A stretch of DNA of 50,999 bases from Oscillospiraceae bacterium (GCA_015066245.1 SVOS01000002.1:1-50999); one strand, 5' to 3'; positions 40,144 to 47,928 are shown, counted from the stretch's first letter. Notes: generated by a model from the sequence alone, not told the origin. Translations and numbers: made by a program.

Positions 40144-40171
40144 TATTATATATGCATAGTAGGTGATAAAA

Positions 40172-41176
40172 ATGGCAAAGGGAGCTAATCAGAAGCTTAA
40201 GCTGCTTGTGCTTAAAGATATATTAATGAAGCACAGCGACGAGCAACACGGACTTACGGTAAATGAAATAATTGAAAAGCTTGCAGCTTACGGCATAAAT
40301 GCCGAACGAAAAAGTATCTATGATGATTTGAGATTGCTTGAGAATTATGGTTTGGATATTTGCAGCGAAAGAACCAAAACCGTGAGGTATTACATAGGTG
40401 AACGTGATTTTGAGTTGCCGGAGCTCAAGCTTTTGGTAGATGCGGTGCAGAGTTCTAAGTTTATCACCGAGAAAAAATCCAGAGAGCTTATCAAAAAGGT
40501 AGGTGCTCTTGCATCGGACTATGACGCCAGCAAGCTCTCAAGACAGGTTTTTGTTCATAACCGAGTTAAGAACCCCAACGAAAAGATATATTATGCAGTC
40601 GATACAATCCACGAGGCTATTTCAAGCAAGCGGCAGATTACGTTCTGCTATTATGAATGGGTGCTTGAAAAGGACAAGACTTCAAAAATAACAAAACAAC
40701 CTCGCCATGGAGGAAAAGTATATAAGGTTTCGCCATTTTCCCTTACTTGGGACGATGAGAATTATTATCTTATCGCTTTTGACAGTGAGGCCGCTGAAAT
40801 CCGCCATTATCGCGTTGATAAAATGGATAAAGTTAAGCTTACCAAAGAGCTTTGTGAAGGCAAGGCATTGTTTAAGGACTTTGATATGGCATCTTATTCC
40901 AAAAGCGTTTTCGGTATGTTTGGCGGTGAGATGACAGATGTAAAAATCCGTATCAAAAACTACCTTGTTGGCGTTGTAGCAGACAGATTCGGCAAGGATG
41001 TATTTGTGATAGCTGACGGAGAGGATTACTTTATTTTTTCTGCAAAGGTTGTATTAAGCCCTCAGTTTTTTGGCTGGCTATTTGCATTGGGGGACGGTGC
41101 AGAGCTTATCTATCCCCAAAAAGCAATTAGCGAATATAAAGGGTATCTTAAAAAAGCCGTTTCTGTATATGAATAG
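40172..41176 (+). CDS. WYL-domain transcriptional regulator
   Basis: A 334-residue regulator. An N-terminal winged helix (about 10-70: LVLKDILMKHSDEQHGLTVNEIIEKLAAYGINAERKSIYDDLRLLENYGLDI) is followed by a WYL domain (about 140-230; YKVSPFSLTWDDENYYLIAFDSEAAEIRHYRVDKMDKV) and a WYL C-terminal extension (about 250-334). WYL domains often sense nucleic-acid or nucleotide ligands and control defence or DNA-damage genes. No defence genes adjoin it. ATG at 40172 follows AGGTGAT and a promoter. Confidence 0.88.
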   Translation: MAKGANQKLKLLVLKDILMKHSDEQHGLTVNEIIEKLAAYGINAERKSIYDDLRLLENYGLDICSERTKTVRYYIGERDFELPELKLLVDAVQSSKFITEKKSRELIKKVGALASDYDASKLSRQVFVHNRVKNPNEKIYYAVDTIHEAISSKRQITFCYYEWVLEKDKTSKITKQPRHGGKVYKVSPFSLTWDDENYYLIAFDSEAAEIRHYRVDKMDKVKLTKELCEGKALFKDFDMASYSKSVFGMFGGEMTDVKIRIKNYLVGVVADRFGKDVFVIADGEDYFIFSAKVVLSPQFFGWLFALGDGAELIYPQKAISEYKGYLKKAVSVYE

Positions 41177-41181
41177 TTCAT

Positions 41182-41203
41182 AAAATCAGTGTACTGATTT
41201 TTG
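41182..41203 (+). terminator. terminator of the WYL gene
   Basis: AAAATCAG-TGTA-CTGATTTT, followed by T-rich sequence. Confidence 0.75.
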
Positions 41204-41246
41204 GACACCTCCTTCTTTATAATAGTAGATAAAGGAGGAGTTAATA

Positions 41247-41354
41247 ATGCTTAATTTTTGTATTTTTGTTTTTACACTCTATGCTTTGGGTAACATCGTT
41301 TCCATGCTTTTAAAGACACCCTATACCAAAGGCAGGAGAAGTAAAAAACGCTGA
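41247..41354 (+). CDS. 35-residue membrane microprotein
   Basis: ATG at 41247 lies 7 nt after a strong AAAGGAGGAG. The product MLNFCIFVFTLYALGNIVSM... has one hydrophobic helix (about 2-23) and a basic tail ending KGRRSKKR. This is a typical N-out or C-in small membrane protein (positive tail stays inside). TATAAT at 41218-41223 could start its transcript. It lies 14 bp ahead of maf and shares the ribosome-site style of the operon. The strong site and clean composition support a real gene; function unknown. Confidence 0.65.
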   Translation: MLNFCIFVFTLYALGNIVSMLLKTPYTKGRRSKKR

Positions 41355-41368
41355 AAGGACAGTTGCCT

Positions 41369-41935
41369 TTGAAGCTTATATTAGCATCGGCATCTCCACG
41401 CCGACAGGAGCTTATTTCTCTTATTACAAATGAATATGTGTGCAATCCGTCAGGAGTAGAAGAGGTTATTCCCGACGGCATTGCTGTGTCCCAGATTCCT
41501 CTGTGCCTTGCATTGCAAAAGGCAAAAGCGGTGGCAAAGGATTTTCCCGACGATATTGTTGTGGGATGCGACACCGCGGTTATACTTAAAGATGAGGTCT
41601 TGGGAAAACCAAAGGACAAAGAAGACGCCAGAAGGATGATGAAAGTCTTAAGTGGAAAAGTTCATCAGGTTATTACGGGATGTGCCCTTGTAAAAGATGA
41701 AAAATCCTTAGGCTTTTCAAATGTAACCGAGGTTGAATTTTTTGAGCTCTCGGACGAAGAGATTGAGGAATATATAAACACGTCAGAGCCCTATGATAAA
41801 GCCGGCGGATATGGCATCCAAGGCAAAGCGAGTCTTTTTGTCAAGGGTATCAAGGGCGACTACTTCAATGTGGTGGGCTTGCCTGTGGCAGAGCTTAAAA
41901 GACAGATAAGTAAATTTGTAGCGGAGTGTAAGTGA
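41369..41935 (+). CDS. maf: Maf-family nucleotide pyrophosphatase
   Basis: A 188-residue Maf protein that hydrolyses non-canonical nucleoside triphosphates (dTTP/UTP or modified bases) and is linked to septum formation. Motifs are LASASPRRQEL (1-15), VVGCDTAV and SEPYDKAGGYGIQG. The start is TTG at 41369, giving the conserved MKLILASASPRR and 9 nt after AAAGGA; an earlier TTG at 41363 is too close to that site. One base lies between it and the next gene. Confidence 0.93.
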   Translation: MKLILASASPRRQELISLITNEYVCNPSGVEEVIPDGIAVSQIPLCLALQKAKAVAKDFPDDIVVGCDTAVILKDEVLGKPKDKEDARRMMKVLSGKVHQVITGCALVKDEKSLGFSNVTEVEFFELSDEEIEEYINTSEPYDKAGGYGIQGKASLFVKGIKGDYFNVVGLPVAELKRQISKFVAECK

Positions 41936-41936
41936 T

Positions 41937-42872
41937 ATGGAGCATTTGTTTATAATAAATCCTGCAGCAGGCAAAGTTGACAGAAGAAAAGAACTCACCG
42001 AAAAAATCGAAAGTGTAAAGACCGATGATAAGGTAACCGTTATGTTTACCGAAAAGCCCGGCGATGCAACAGAATTTGTAAAGAGTTATCTTTCCAAAGC
42101 CGATGATTTCGTAAGGGTGTATTCCTGTGGTGGCGATGGCACTGCCAATGAGGTGCTCAAGGGCATAATAGGATTTGAAAATTGTGCTTTGGGCGTTGTG
42201 CCGGTGGGCTCGGGCAACGACTTTGTGCGTTCTTTCGAGAAATTCACAAAGGATGATTTTGTCAATATCGAAGCTATGATGTTTGGCGAGGATAAGCTTA
42301 TTGATATTATGGAGTGTCAAGGCAGATATTCTATGAATAATATGTCTGTAGGCTTTGATGCGGCGGTGGCAAAGAATGTGGATAAATTCAAGCGTATTCC
42401 TCTGGTGTCTGGCAGCCTTGCATACAAAATTTCTATTGTTTATTGCCTTTTATCAAAGCGTAAGCACAGATACAGAATGTTAACCGACGGCAAAGAGTAT
42501 GTAGGAAAAAACATCAAGACTCTGCTTGCGGTTGCAGGTAACGGAAAATTTTACGGTGGCGGTATCAAGGCTACTCCACTTGCAGATTTTAACGATGGCA
42601 AAATCGAGTTTATGCACATCAAAACCATCAATGCCCTGAAGTTTATTTTTCTTATCAATACCTACATAAAAGGTGACCATATCGACAATCCCAAATTCCC
42701 CTTTGTAAAGCATACAAAGTGCGAGAGTGTTTCCTTTGAAAGCGACAAGGATATTGATATCGGCTTTGACGGAGAGATTATCTCTCTCAAAAATCCCACT
42801 GTAAGAATCGTCCCCAACGCAGTGAGGGTAATTGTTCCTAAAGTAAAGGAAAGAGTTGCGGTTGGTAAATAA
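41937..42872 (+). CDS. YegS/DgkB-like lipid kinase
   Basis: A 311-residue diacylglycerol-kinase catalytic-domain protein. It has the NTP site NPAAGK, GGDGTANEVL, PVGSGNDFVRSF and C-terminal IDIGFDGEIISL. Family members phosphorylate diacylglycerol or sphingosine-like lipids; in Firmicutes DgkB recycles diacylglycerol released during lipoteichoic-acid synthesis. The exact substrate is not visible. It follows maf directly in the microprotein-maf operon and ends at a terminator. Confidence 0.9.
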   Translation: MEHLFIINPAAGKVDRRKELTEKIESVKTDDKVTVMFTEKPGDATEFVKSYLSKADDFVRVYSCGGDGTANEVLKGIIGFENCALGVVPVGSGNDFVRSFEKFTKDDFVNIEAMMFGEDKLIDIMECQGRYSMNNMSVGFDAAVAKNVDKFKRIPLVSGSLAYKISIVYCLLSKRKHRYRMLTDGKEYVGKNIKTLLAVAGNGKFYGGGIKATPLADFNDGKIEFMHIKTINALKFIFLINTYIKGDHIDNPKFPFVKHTKCESVSFESDKDIDIGFDGEIISLKNPTVRIVPNAVRVIVPKVKERVAVGK

Positions 42873-42903
42873 TTAGTATTGTATTAATATCTGGATGAAT
42901 AAA

Positions 42904-42930
42904 TAAAAGCCACCTTCAAGGTGGCTTTTT
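42904..42930. terminator. terminator after the lipid kinase gene
   Basis: AAAGCCACC pairs with GGTGGCTTT around TTCAA, with a T-run on plus and an A-run before it. Confidence 0.88.
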
Positions 42931-42931
42931 C

Positions 42932-43129
42932 TCATTTGTCTGATAATTTGAGGAGATAGTCTGTGGTCACGCCATAGAATTTTGCGAGTTTTACAAGTAT
43001 TTCATCTGTAAGTTGTTGGGTGCCTGTTTCTATATAGCTGTATTTTCTTTGAGTAATGCCGATAGCCTCAGCAACCTGTGTCTGAGTGAGGTCTCGGTCT
43101 TCTCTAAGGTCTTTAATTCTGTTATCCAT
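42932..43129 (-). CDS. small XRE-family repressor
   Basis: A 65-residue Cro/CI-type protein consisting of one helix-turn-helix domain (MDNRIKDLREDRDLTQTQVAEAIGITQRKYSYIETGTQQLTDEILVKLAKFYGVTTDYLLKLSDK). ATG at 43129 is taken since GGTG lies 6-8 nt upstream. It diverges from a Cys-rich gene, and two TAGATA dyads lie between them; this is a simple autoregulated switch layout. Confidence 0.85.
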   Translation of the reverse strand: MDNRIKDLREDRDLTQTQVAEAIGITQRKYSYIETGTQQLTDEILVKLAKFYGVTTDYLLKLSDK

Positions 43130-43152
43130 ATAATCACCATTTGTATTATATG

Positions 43153-43171
43153 ATAGATAAAATTTATCTAT
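43153..43171. promoter_or_regulatory. TAGATA operator dyad 1
   Basis: ATAGATAAA-A-TTTATCTAT, a perfect 9-bp dyad, between the divergent XRE and Cys-rich genes. Confidence 0.7.
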
Positions 43172-43176
43172 TGACA

Positions 43177-43197
43177 TTTAGATAGATATTATCTAAA
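43177..43197. promoter_or_regulatory. TAGATA operator dyad 2 overlapping a promoter
   Basis: TTTAGATA-GATAT-TATCTAAA, 24-25 bp centre to centre from dyad 1. TTGACA at 43171-43176 lies between the dyads and TAAACT (43194-43199) overlaps this one, so repressor binding would block the Cys-rich gene. Confidence 0.65.
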
Positions 43198-43215
43198 CTA
43201 ATATGTGGTGATGAT

Positions 43216-43434
43216 ATGATTATTGATGTTACAGGAATAGAACTGACTCCAGGAAACAACGGAATAGACTGCAAAGGCAACGGAAAACACTTGGACGAAA
43301 ACGGAAATCTAATCGAGTGCTGTTGTGATGAATGTAACTACCTGCTCTGCTGTACGTCGGATGGTGTTAATTGTGGCGAGTGTACAGACATCAATTGCCC
43401 AAGGAAACATAATAAAAACAAGAGTGTTAATTGA
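43216..43434 (+). CDS. small Cys-rich protein
   Basis: A 72-residue protein with 12 cysteines, including ECCCDECNYLLCC and CGECTDINCP, preceded by MIIDVTGIELTPGNNGIDCKGNGKHLD. Such small Cys-rich proteins recur in clostridial genomes, often next to mobile-element genes; the cysteines could bind zinc or iron-sulfur clusters. Start ATG at 43216 follows GTGGTGAT. Controlled from the TAGATA operators shared with the XRE repressor. Function unknown. Confidence 0.72.
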   Translation: MIIDVTGIELTPGNNGIDCKGNGKHLDENGNLIECCCDECNYLLCCTSDGVNCGECTDINCPRKHNKNKSVN

Positions 43435-43455
43435 ATAGCACAACATGAACTATTA

Positions 43456-43484
43456 TTGAGCTTTTTCCACATTTATGCTATAAT
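43456..43484 (+). promoter_or_regulatory. promoter of the 157-residue hypothetical gene
   Basis: TTGAGC (43456-43461), 17 bp, TATAAT (43479-43484); predicted start about 43491. Confidence 0.7.
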
Positions 43485-43529
43485 ATATTTGTAAGTGATT
43501 TTTACTTTTAAAATGTTTGAGGTGACAAC

Positions 43530-44003
43530 ATGAGTGAAGTCAAATACAAATACTATCTTTTGAAAAATTGTTGTCTTGCTCGTTTGGAGAAAGATCGCTA
43601 TGGTTTAGAGGACAAGGAATTTTTCAAAGACGGTGTGTGGCAGTATGATGACGATCTCAATCTTAAACTTAATAATTGTATGATGGATCATGGCGATTCA
43701 TCTGTACTCGATTTTGATGAGATTTCCGAGGAGGAAGCGCTCAGGCAAATCGCCTTGTCAAACAAAATTCTTTCTGAACAACAGATTTTAGATGTCAAAG
43801 AGTGTTATCTGTTTGGCGATAAAATACTTTACATAATAGTCGATAAAGACACCGATGTGTTTGTCTTCAATCTCGAAAGCAAAAATTGGAGCAAACGAAG
43901 TTCAGATAGCTTTTGGGATTCGTGGGATTTTGAGCCCGATTTGTTTCTTCGGGTTAGTTCTATCGAAGCGATAATGTTGATTTGTGGAGATAAGATATAT
44001 TAA
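43530..44003 (+). CDS. hypothetical acidic protein
   Basis: A 157-residue acidic, soluble protein (no signal or membrane segment) with EISEEEALRQIALSNK and a DKDTDVFVFNLESKNW stretch. The size and acidity resemble immunity or SMI1/KNR4-type proteins, but no motif proves it. It has its own promoter and ATG after TTGAGGTGACAAC. No toxin gene is adjacent. Not assigned to a family. Confidence 0.65.
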   Translation: MSEVKYKYYLLKNCCLARLEKDRYGLEDKEFFKDGVWQYDDDLNLKLNNCMMDHGDSSVLDFDEISEEEALRQIALSNKILSEQQILDVKECYLFGDKILYIIVDKDTDVFVFNLESKNWSKRSSDSFWDSWDFEPDLFLRVSSIEAIMLICGDKIY

Positions 44004-44099
44004 GTAGATCAGATGGCACTATGTTATATATTTTTGGTATAGTGGGAGTCATACCAATGAATTCATAGAAGTAACGTAATAGTTTGAGTTAAGACAAAA

Positions 44100-44128
44100 C
44101 CCCCGACAGATATATAAACTGTCGGGGG
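44100..44128 (-). terminator. terminator of the GH13 gene
   Basis: CCCCCGACAG pairs with CTGTCGGGGG and is flanked by A-rich sequence on the left (T-rich on minus). Confidence 0.82.
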
Positions 44129-44145
44129 TTGGTGTTTATAAGGGA

Positions 44146-45693
44146 TTATTTGGTTCTGATAATTGCAAAAGAAGAAGCTGAGATTCTTGCGGTTTTGCCG
44201 TCAAATGATGCTTTGCCGATGGTATAAACTCTTTCGAGCTCTTTTTCGGCAAAGGGGATAGAGGTATCCTTTGCACTGGGGTTAACAAAGATTGCGTAGT
44301 CGCCGCGGCGGTATGCAAAGGGGTATTTTTCTTTCTCGCCGTAAATAACCTCGAATGAGCTTTCGTTGCCAAGCTGAGGAATTTCGTGACGAAGTTTGAT
44401 GATGTTTGTAACATTGGTGTAGATGCTATCGGGGTCGTCTTTCTGATTTTCAACAGTAGGTGCGTCCTCTTTGCTGTCTACGGGGAGATAGAGCTTGTCG
44501 GCACTTGCTTTGGAGAAGCCTAAGTTTTCGCTGGAGTCCCACTGCATGGGAGTACGGGAGCCTGTGCGGGAGAAGCCGCCCTCCTTGCTTACCAGCTCTG
44601 TCTGATATCTCATGCCGAGCTCATCACCGTAGTAAAGGAAAGGAACACCGGGCATGGTGAACATCATAGCGTGGCTGAGCTTGATGGTGTCGTTATCCAT
44701 ATAGAAAGGAGCACGAGGCATATCGTGGTTATTGGTCATAATGGAGATATAGCCAATGTCCTTTGTCATCTCATAACGGGGAATATACTCGTCGAGGAAG
44801 AACTTAACGTCGCCCTTGCCGTTTTTGGAGAAGAAGCTCATATTCTCGCCGTTTTCAAGAAGTCTGAAAAGACGAGCGTAGCCGTTTCTGGGGTGGTCAA
44901 GATAGAAATCCATGTGGAAACCGCCGTTTTTGATGGCTCTCTCGGGATGGCACCACTCAGCAACAAGAGCGGCATTTGGATAATCCTTGTCCATCATTTT
45001 TCTTATATCTTTCCAGATAGCGGAAGTAGCGATTTTCTCGTCATCATTTTTTACAAGGGAGTCAGCCATGTCAACTCTGAATCCGTCAACACCAAAGTCA
45101 AGCCAATGACGCATTACGTCCTTGAGAGCCTCAGCAGTAGCCTTTGCACCCTCAGAGTCATGAGCAAGCTGCCACTGAGGATGGGTAACGTTGTAGAAGC
45201 CGTAGTTAAGAGCAGGCTGGGATGAGAAGTAGTTAACTAAGTAGTTGCCGTCTCTCTCGCAGATACCGCACATAAGTCTGTACTCAGAAGGTGCCTCCCA
45301 AACGCAGTTTGTGAAGATGTATCTGTCGGAGAATTCGCTCTTTTTAGCTTTTTTAGCTTCCTGGAACCAAGGGTGTGTGTCGGATGTGTGGCCGGGTACA
45401 AGGTCAAGAAGAATGTGCATGTCCATAGAGTGAGCTTTGTCTAAAAGCTCCCTAAGGTCAGCATCGGTTCCGTAGCGCTGGGCAATTTTCTTGTGGTCTC
45501 TTACGTCGTAGCCTGCATCCATAAAGGGAGAATCGTAAATGGGGTTGAGCCAGATTGCGTTGCAGCCTAAGCCTTTTACATACTCAAGCTTTTCAGTAAC
45601 GCCCTTAAGGTCGCCGATACCGTCACCGTTTGTATCGTAAAAACTCTGGGGATATATTTCGTAAAAAACTGCATTTTTAAGCCAATTTGGCAT
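44146..45693 (-). CDS. GH13 alpha-glucosidase (oligo-1,6-glucosidase-like)
   Basis: A 515-residue GH13 enzyme. Motifs in order: WLNPIYDSPFMDAGYDV, GFRVDMADS (nucleophile Asp), VAEWCHPE (acid Glu) and TNNHDMPR (third Asp). The short length and DTNGDGIGDLKG loop match intracellular oligo-1,6-glucosidases or trehalose-6-phosphate hydrolases acting on dextrin-like or alpha-glucoside substrates. There is no signal peptide; it is cytosolic. ATG at 45693 is chosen, with AAGGAGGC 8 nt before; a longer in-frame start would cover the promoter. Confidence 0.9.
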   Translation of the reverse strand: MPNWLKNAVFYEIYPQSFYDTNGDGIGDLKGVTEKLEYVKGLGCNAIWLNPIYDSPFMDAGYDVRDHKKIAQRYGTDADLRELLDKAHSMDMHILLDLVPGHTSDTHPWFQEAKKAKKSEFSDRYIFTNCVWEAPSEYRLMCGICERDGNYLVNYFSSQPALNYGFYNVTHPQWQLAHDSEGAKATAEALKDVMRHWLDFGVDGFRVDMADSLVKNDDEKIATSAIWKDIRKMMDKDYPNAALVAEWCHPERAIKNGGFHMDFYLDHPRNGYARLFRLLENGENMSFFSKNGKGDVKFFLDEYIPRYEMTKDIGYISIMTNNHDMPRAPFYMDNDTIKLSHAMMFTMPGVPFLYYGDELGMRYQTELVSKEGGFSRTGSRTPMQWDSSENLGFSKASADKLYLPVDSKEDAPTVENQKDDPDSIYTNVTNIIKLRHEIPQLGNESSFEVIYGEKEKYPFAYRRGDYAIFVNPSAKDTSIPFAEKELERVYTIGKASFDGKTARISASSFAIIRTK

Positions 45694-45723
45694 AAGTGTA
45701 GCCTCCTTAAATTTTATACATTC

Positions 45724-45752
45724 AATATACCATTTTAAGCTTTGTTTTGCAA
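45724..45752 (-). promoter_or_regulatory. promoter of the GH13 gene
   Basis: On minus TTGCAA (45752-45747), 17 bp, TATATT (45729-45724); predicted start about 45717. Confidence 0.65.
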
Positions 45753-45797
45753 TAGATTTTCTCAAGTTAGAATTATTTAACATCCAAAAAAAATCAC

Positions 45798-45826
45798 TTG
45801 CATCAGAGCCCTGAGTTTCATACTAT
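45798..45826 (+). promoter_or_regulatory. promoter of the MecA-like gene
   Basis: TTGCAT (45798-45803), 17 bp, TACTAT (45821-45826); overlapped by the palindrome CATACTA-TGG-TAGTATG. Confidence 0.5.
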
Positions 45827-45835
45827 GGTAGTATG
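45819..45835. promoter_or_regulatory. 17-bp palindrome over the MecA-like promoter
   Basis: CATACTA-TGG-TAGTATG, a perfect 7-3-7 dyad that covers the predicted -10 box and ends 20 nt before the start codon. A likely operator for an unidentified regulator. Confidence 0.55.
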
Positions 45836-45855
45836 TATGGAAAAGGAGGATGCTG

Positions 45856-46419
45856 ATGACAATTGATAAGCTTGATAAATACAGGATGCTTATTTCTCTT
45901 AAAGAAGATGATATGAAGTATTATGACATTTCCATAGATAAGCTTAATTTTAAAGATGAAAAGTGTAGGGCATCCCTCATGAATCTGCTGAGAATTGCTT
46001 GTGAAAATTCGGGGGTGGAATTTGTCGGCAGGGCTGTGCTCATGGAGGCAATGCCTCACAAAGAGGGAATGCTGATTCTCGTAACTCTGGATTTTGTCCG
46101 TAAAGTTTATAAGGTAAAAAGACAGAAGATGATGACTGCTTGTCGTTTTGATGATACTGAGAGGTTGATGGACTGTGTGATAAAGCTTAAAACAGAAAAT
46201 GCCGGTGTTGCGGCAAATTCTCTGTGGCAATACAAAGAAAAGCTATATTTGCTTCTTGAGTTTTCGGCAGCATCCCCGAAAGCCAAAGCGGTTTTAAGCG
46301 AGTATTCGGTATGTTTAAGTCTCAGTTTGCTTGGAGTTGCCCGAATCAAAGAGGCAGGCAGAGAGCTTATCGGCTCAAACGCAACCAACACAATCGCAAA
46401 GTCAATGGGGCTTTGCTGA
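45856..46419 (+). CDS. MecA-like ClpC adaptor protein
   Basis: A 187-residue protein with the two-domain layout of MecA/YpbH: a short N-terminal substrate-recognition part (LDKYRMLISLKEDDMKYYDISIDKL, then FVGRAVLMEAMPHKEGMLILVTLDFV), a variable linker, and a C-terminal ClpC-binding part (SLWQYKEKLYLLLEFSAASPKAKAVLSEYSVCLSLSLLGVARIKEAGREL). In Bacillus, MecA delivers ComK and others to ClpCP. Overall similarity is weak and the call rests on layout. The start at 45856 puts GGAGG 6 nt upstream; an ATG at 45850 is too near the site. Confidence 0.68.
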   Translation: MTIDKLDKYRMLISLKEDDMKYYDISIDKLNFKDEKCRASLMNLLRIACENSGVEFVGRAVLMEAMPHKEGMLILVTLDFVRKVYKVKRQKMMTACRFDDTERLMDCVIKLKTENAGVAANSLWQYKEKLYLLLEFSAASPKAKAVLSEYSVCLSLSLLGVARIKEAGRELIGSNATNTIAKSMGLC

Positions 46420-46727
46420 GCACAGATTTACGAAGGTCCAAAAGTTGAGTTTACGTCATACTCCGCAAATTTGCACGCAGCAGTTTGCTGCTTTTTGCAA
46501 ATTCGACGCTCGTATGTGTCAATCGAAGGGCTTCGACCCTAGGCGCACTAATAAAATCTCGTCATTTTTTATAAAAAAAATAAAAAAATTTCCGAAAAAG
46601 CTTGCAATCTTTTTTATTTTTGTGTAAAATGTATATGAACATACTCGGTTTTTGGTATCATTTTTCCAAATGGTTCGGGATTTTCACTATATTTTGCAAA
46701 TTGTAAAAGATTACGGAGGCGGTTATT
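46420..46727. other. 308-bp intergenic region with nested hairpins
   Basis: After the MecA-like gene. Contains a nested hairpin (outer AATTTGCA/TGCAAATT, inner GCAGCA-GTT-TGCTGC, 46469-46504), a GAAGGGCTTC palindrome near 46526, a poly-A/T stretch and the promoter of the next gene. No gene was found. Confidence 0.6.
46602..46630 (+). promoter_or_regulatory. promoter of the PucR/CdaR-type gene
   Basis: TTGCAA (46602-46607), 17 bp, TAAAAT (46625-46630); predicted start about 46637, about 91 nt before the ATG. Confidence 0.65.
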
Positions 46728-47813
46728 ATGTCAAACAGATTATTTCAGGGTATTATTCACCAGATGAAGGACGCTATTGACAGGACTATCGGCGTTGTGG
46801 ATGAGACTTCGGTTGTTATTGCTTGCTCAGAGCTGGGCAGAATAGGCGAGGTCAACGAGAGTATTACTTCTGAAACTCTCAGCGCTACCGTTCCTTTTGT
46901 TATTAACGGATATACCTACAAGGCTTTCGGCAACTCTGCCAGAGCTGAGTATGCTGTTTTTGTTTCCGGTTCTGATGAGCTTGCTCAGAAGTATGTTCAG
47001 CTTCTTTCTGTATCTCTTGCCAGCATCAAGCAGTACTATGACGAGAAATATGACAGAAGCAACTTTATCAAGAATGTTATTCTTGACAATATCCTCCCCG
47101 GTGACATTTATCTTAAAGCAAGAGAGCTTCGTTTCAACAACGAGGTTCACCGTGTATGTCTATTAATCAAGATTACCTCCAAGACAGATATCTCTGCTTA
47201 CGATATCGTTCAGAATCTTTTCCCCGACAAAAACAAAGACTTTGTTATCAATATCAACGAAACCGACATCGTTCTTGTTAAGGAGCTTAAGTCCGGCATC
47301 GAAAGCAAAGACCTTGAGAAGCTTGCAAGCTCTATCGTAGACACACTCTCCAGTGAGTTCTACACACATTGTCTCGTTGGTATCGGTACTCCTGTTATGG
47401 GCATCAAGGACCTTGCTCTTTCATTCAAAGAGGCTCAGGTTGCTCTTGATGTTGGTAAGGTGTTCGACACAGAAAAGACAATCGTAAGCTACGATAATTT
47501 AGGTATCGCAAGACTTGTTTATCAGCTTCCCACAACTCTTTGCGATATGTTCCTTAAGGAAGTTTTCAAGCGTGGCTCTATCGAATCTCTGGACCAGGAG
47601 ACTCTCTTTACTATCCAAAAATTCTTCGAGAACAACTTAAACGTTTCCGAAACTTCCAGAAAGCTCTTTGTTCACAGAAATACTCTTGTGTACAGACTTG
47701 AGAAAATCAAGAAGCTCACAGGCCTTGATTTGAGAGAGTTCGAGGATGCTATCGTATTTAAGGTAGCATTAATGGTTAAGAAGTATCTCTCATCCTCTCC
47801 CGCAAAATTTTAA
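46728..47813 (+). CDS. PucR/CdaR-family transcriptional regulator
   Basis: A 361-residue regulator. The C-terminal PucR-type helix-turn-helix (about 306-355: FFENNLNVSETSRKLFVHRNTLVYRLEKIKKLTGLDLREFEDAIVFKVALMVKK) is diagnostic. The N-terminal part (1-130) matches the sugar-diacid (CdaR) sensor type: LFQGIIHQMKDAIDRTIGVVDETSVVIACSELGRIGE. The middle has a GGDEF-like fold region. Such regulators sense small metabolites; none is visible here. It lies upstream of ftsE with a strong hairpin in between. Codon use favours highly expressed forms. Confidence 0.85.
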   Translation: MSNRLFQGIIHQMKDAIDRTIGVVDETSVVIACSELGRIGEVNESITSETLSATVPFVINGYTYKAFGNSARAEYAVFVSGSDELAQKYVQLLSVSLASIKQYYDEKYDRSNFIKNVILDNILPGDIYLKARELRFNNEVHRVCLLIKITSKTDISAYDIVQNLFPDKNKDFVININETDIVLVKELKSGIESKDLEKLASSIVDTLSSEFYTHCLVGIGTPVMGIKDLALSFKEAQVALDVGKVFDTEKTIVSYDNLGIARLVYQLPTTLCDMFLKEVFKRGSIESLDQETLFTIQKFFENNLNVSETSRKLFVHRNTLVYRLEKIKKLTGLDLREFEDAIVFKVALMVKKYLSSSPAKF

Positions 47814-47827
47814 ATAAAAATTAAAAG

Positions 47828-47864
47828 TCGCTTTGTACGCAGTGTTTTGCGGCGTACAAGGCGA
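47828..47864 (+). promoter_or_regulatory. 13-bp hairpin between the PucR-type gene and ftsE
   Basis: TCGCTTTGTACGC pairs with GCGTACAAGGCGA (one wobble) around 11 nt. Only TTT follows, so it is at best a weak terminator; it may set the expression ratio between the genes. Confidence 0.55.
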
Positions 47865-47928
47865 TTTACGGCATTTAGAAGGTATTTCCATTTTTTGGAA
47901 GTGTGTTATTTTAAGAAAGCAGGCTAAT

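Larger units (their letters stand above)
39819..40171. other. 353-bp divergent promoter region
   Basis: Between the DUF6465 gene (minus) and the WYL regulator (plus). It holds the two promoters listed separately. The middle (about 39950-40050) is AT-rich with a CCGAC/GTCGG pair about 45 nt apart and a near-palindrome TTGTATATATTACAA; no coding sequence was seen. Confidence 0.55.

Noticed and set aside
42932..43434. Toxin-antitoxin pair
   Set aside because: The 72-residue Cys-rich protein has no toxin motif and the genes diverge rather than overlap; a simple regulator and target pair is more likely.
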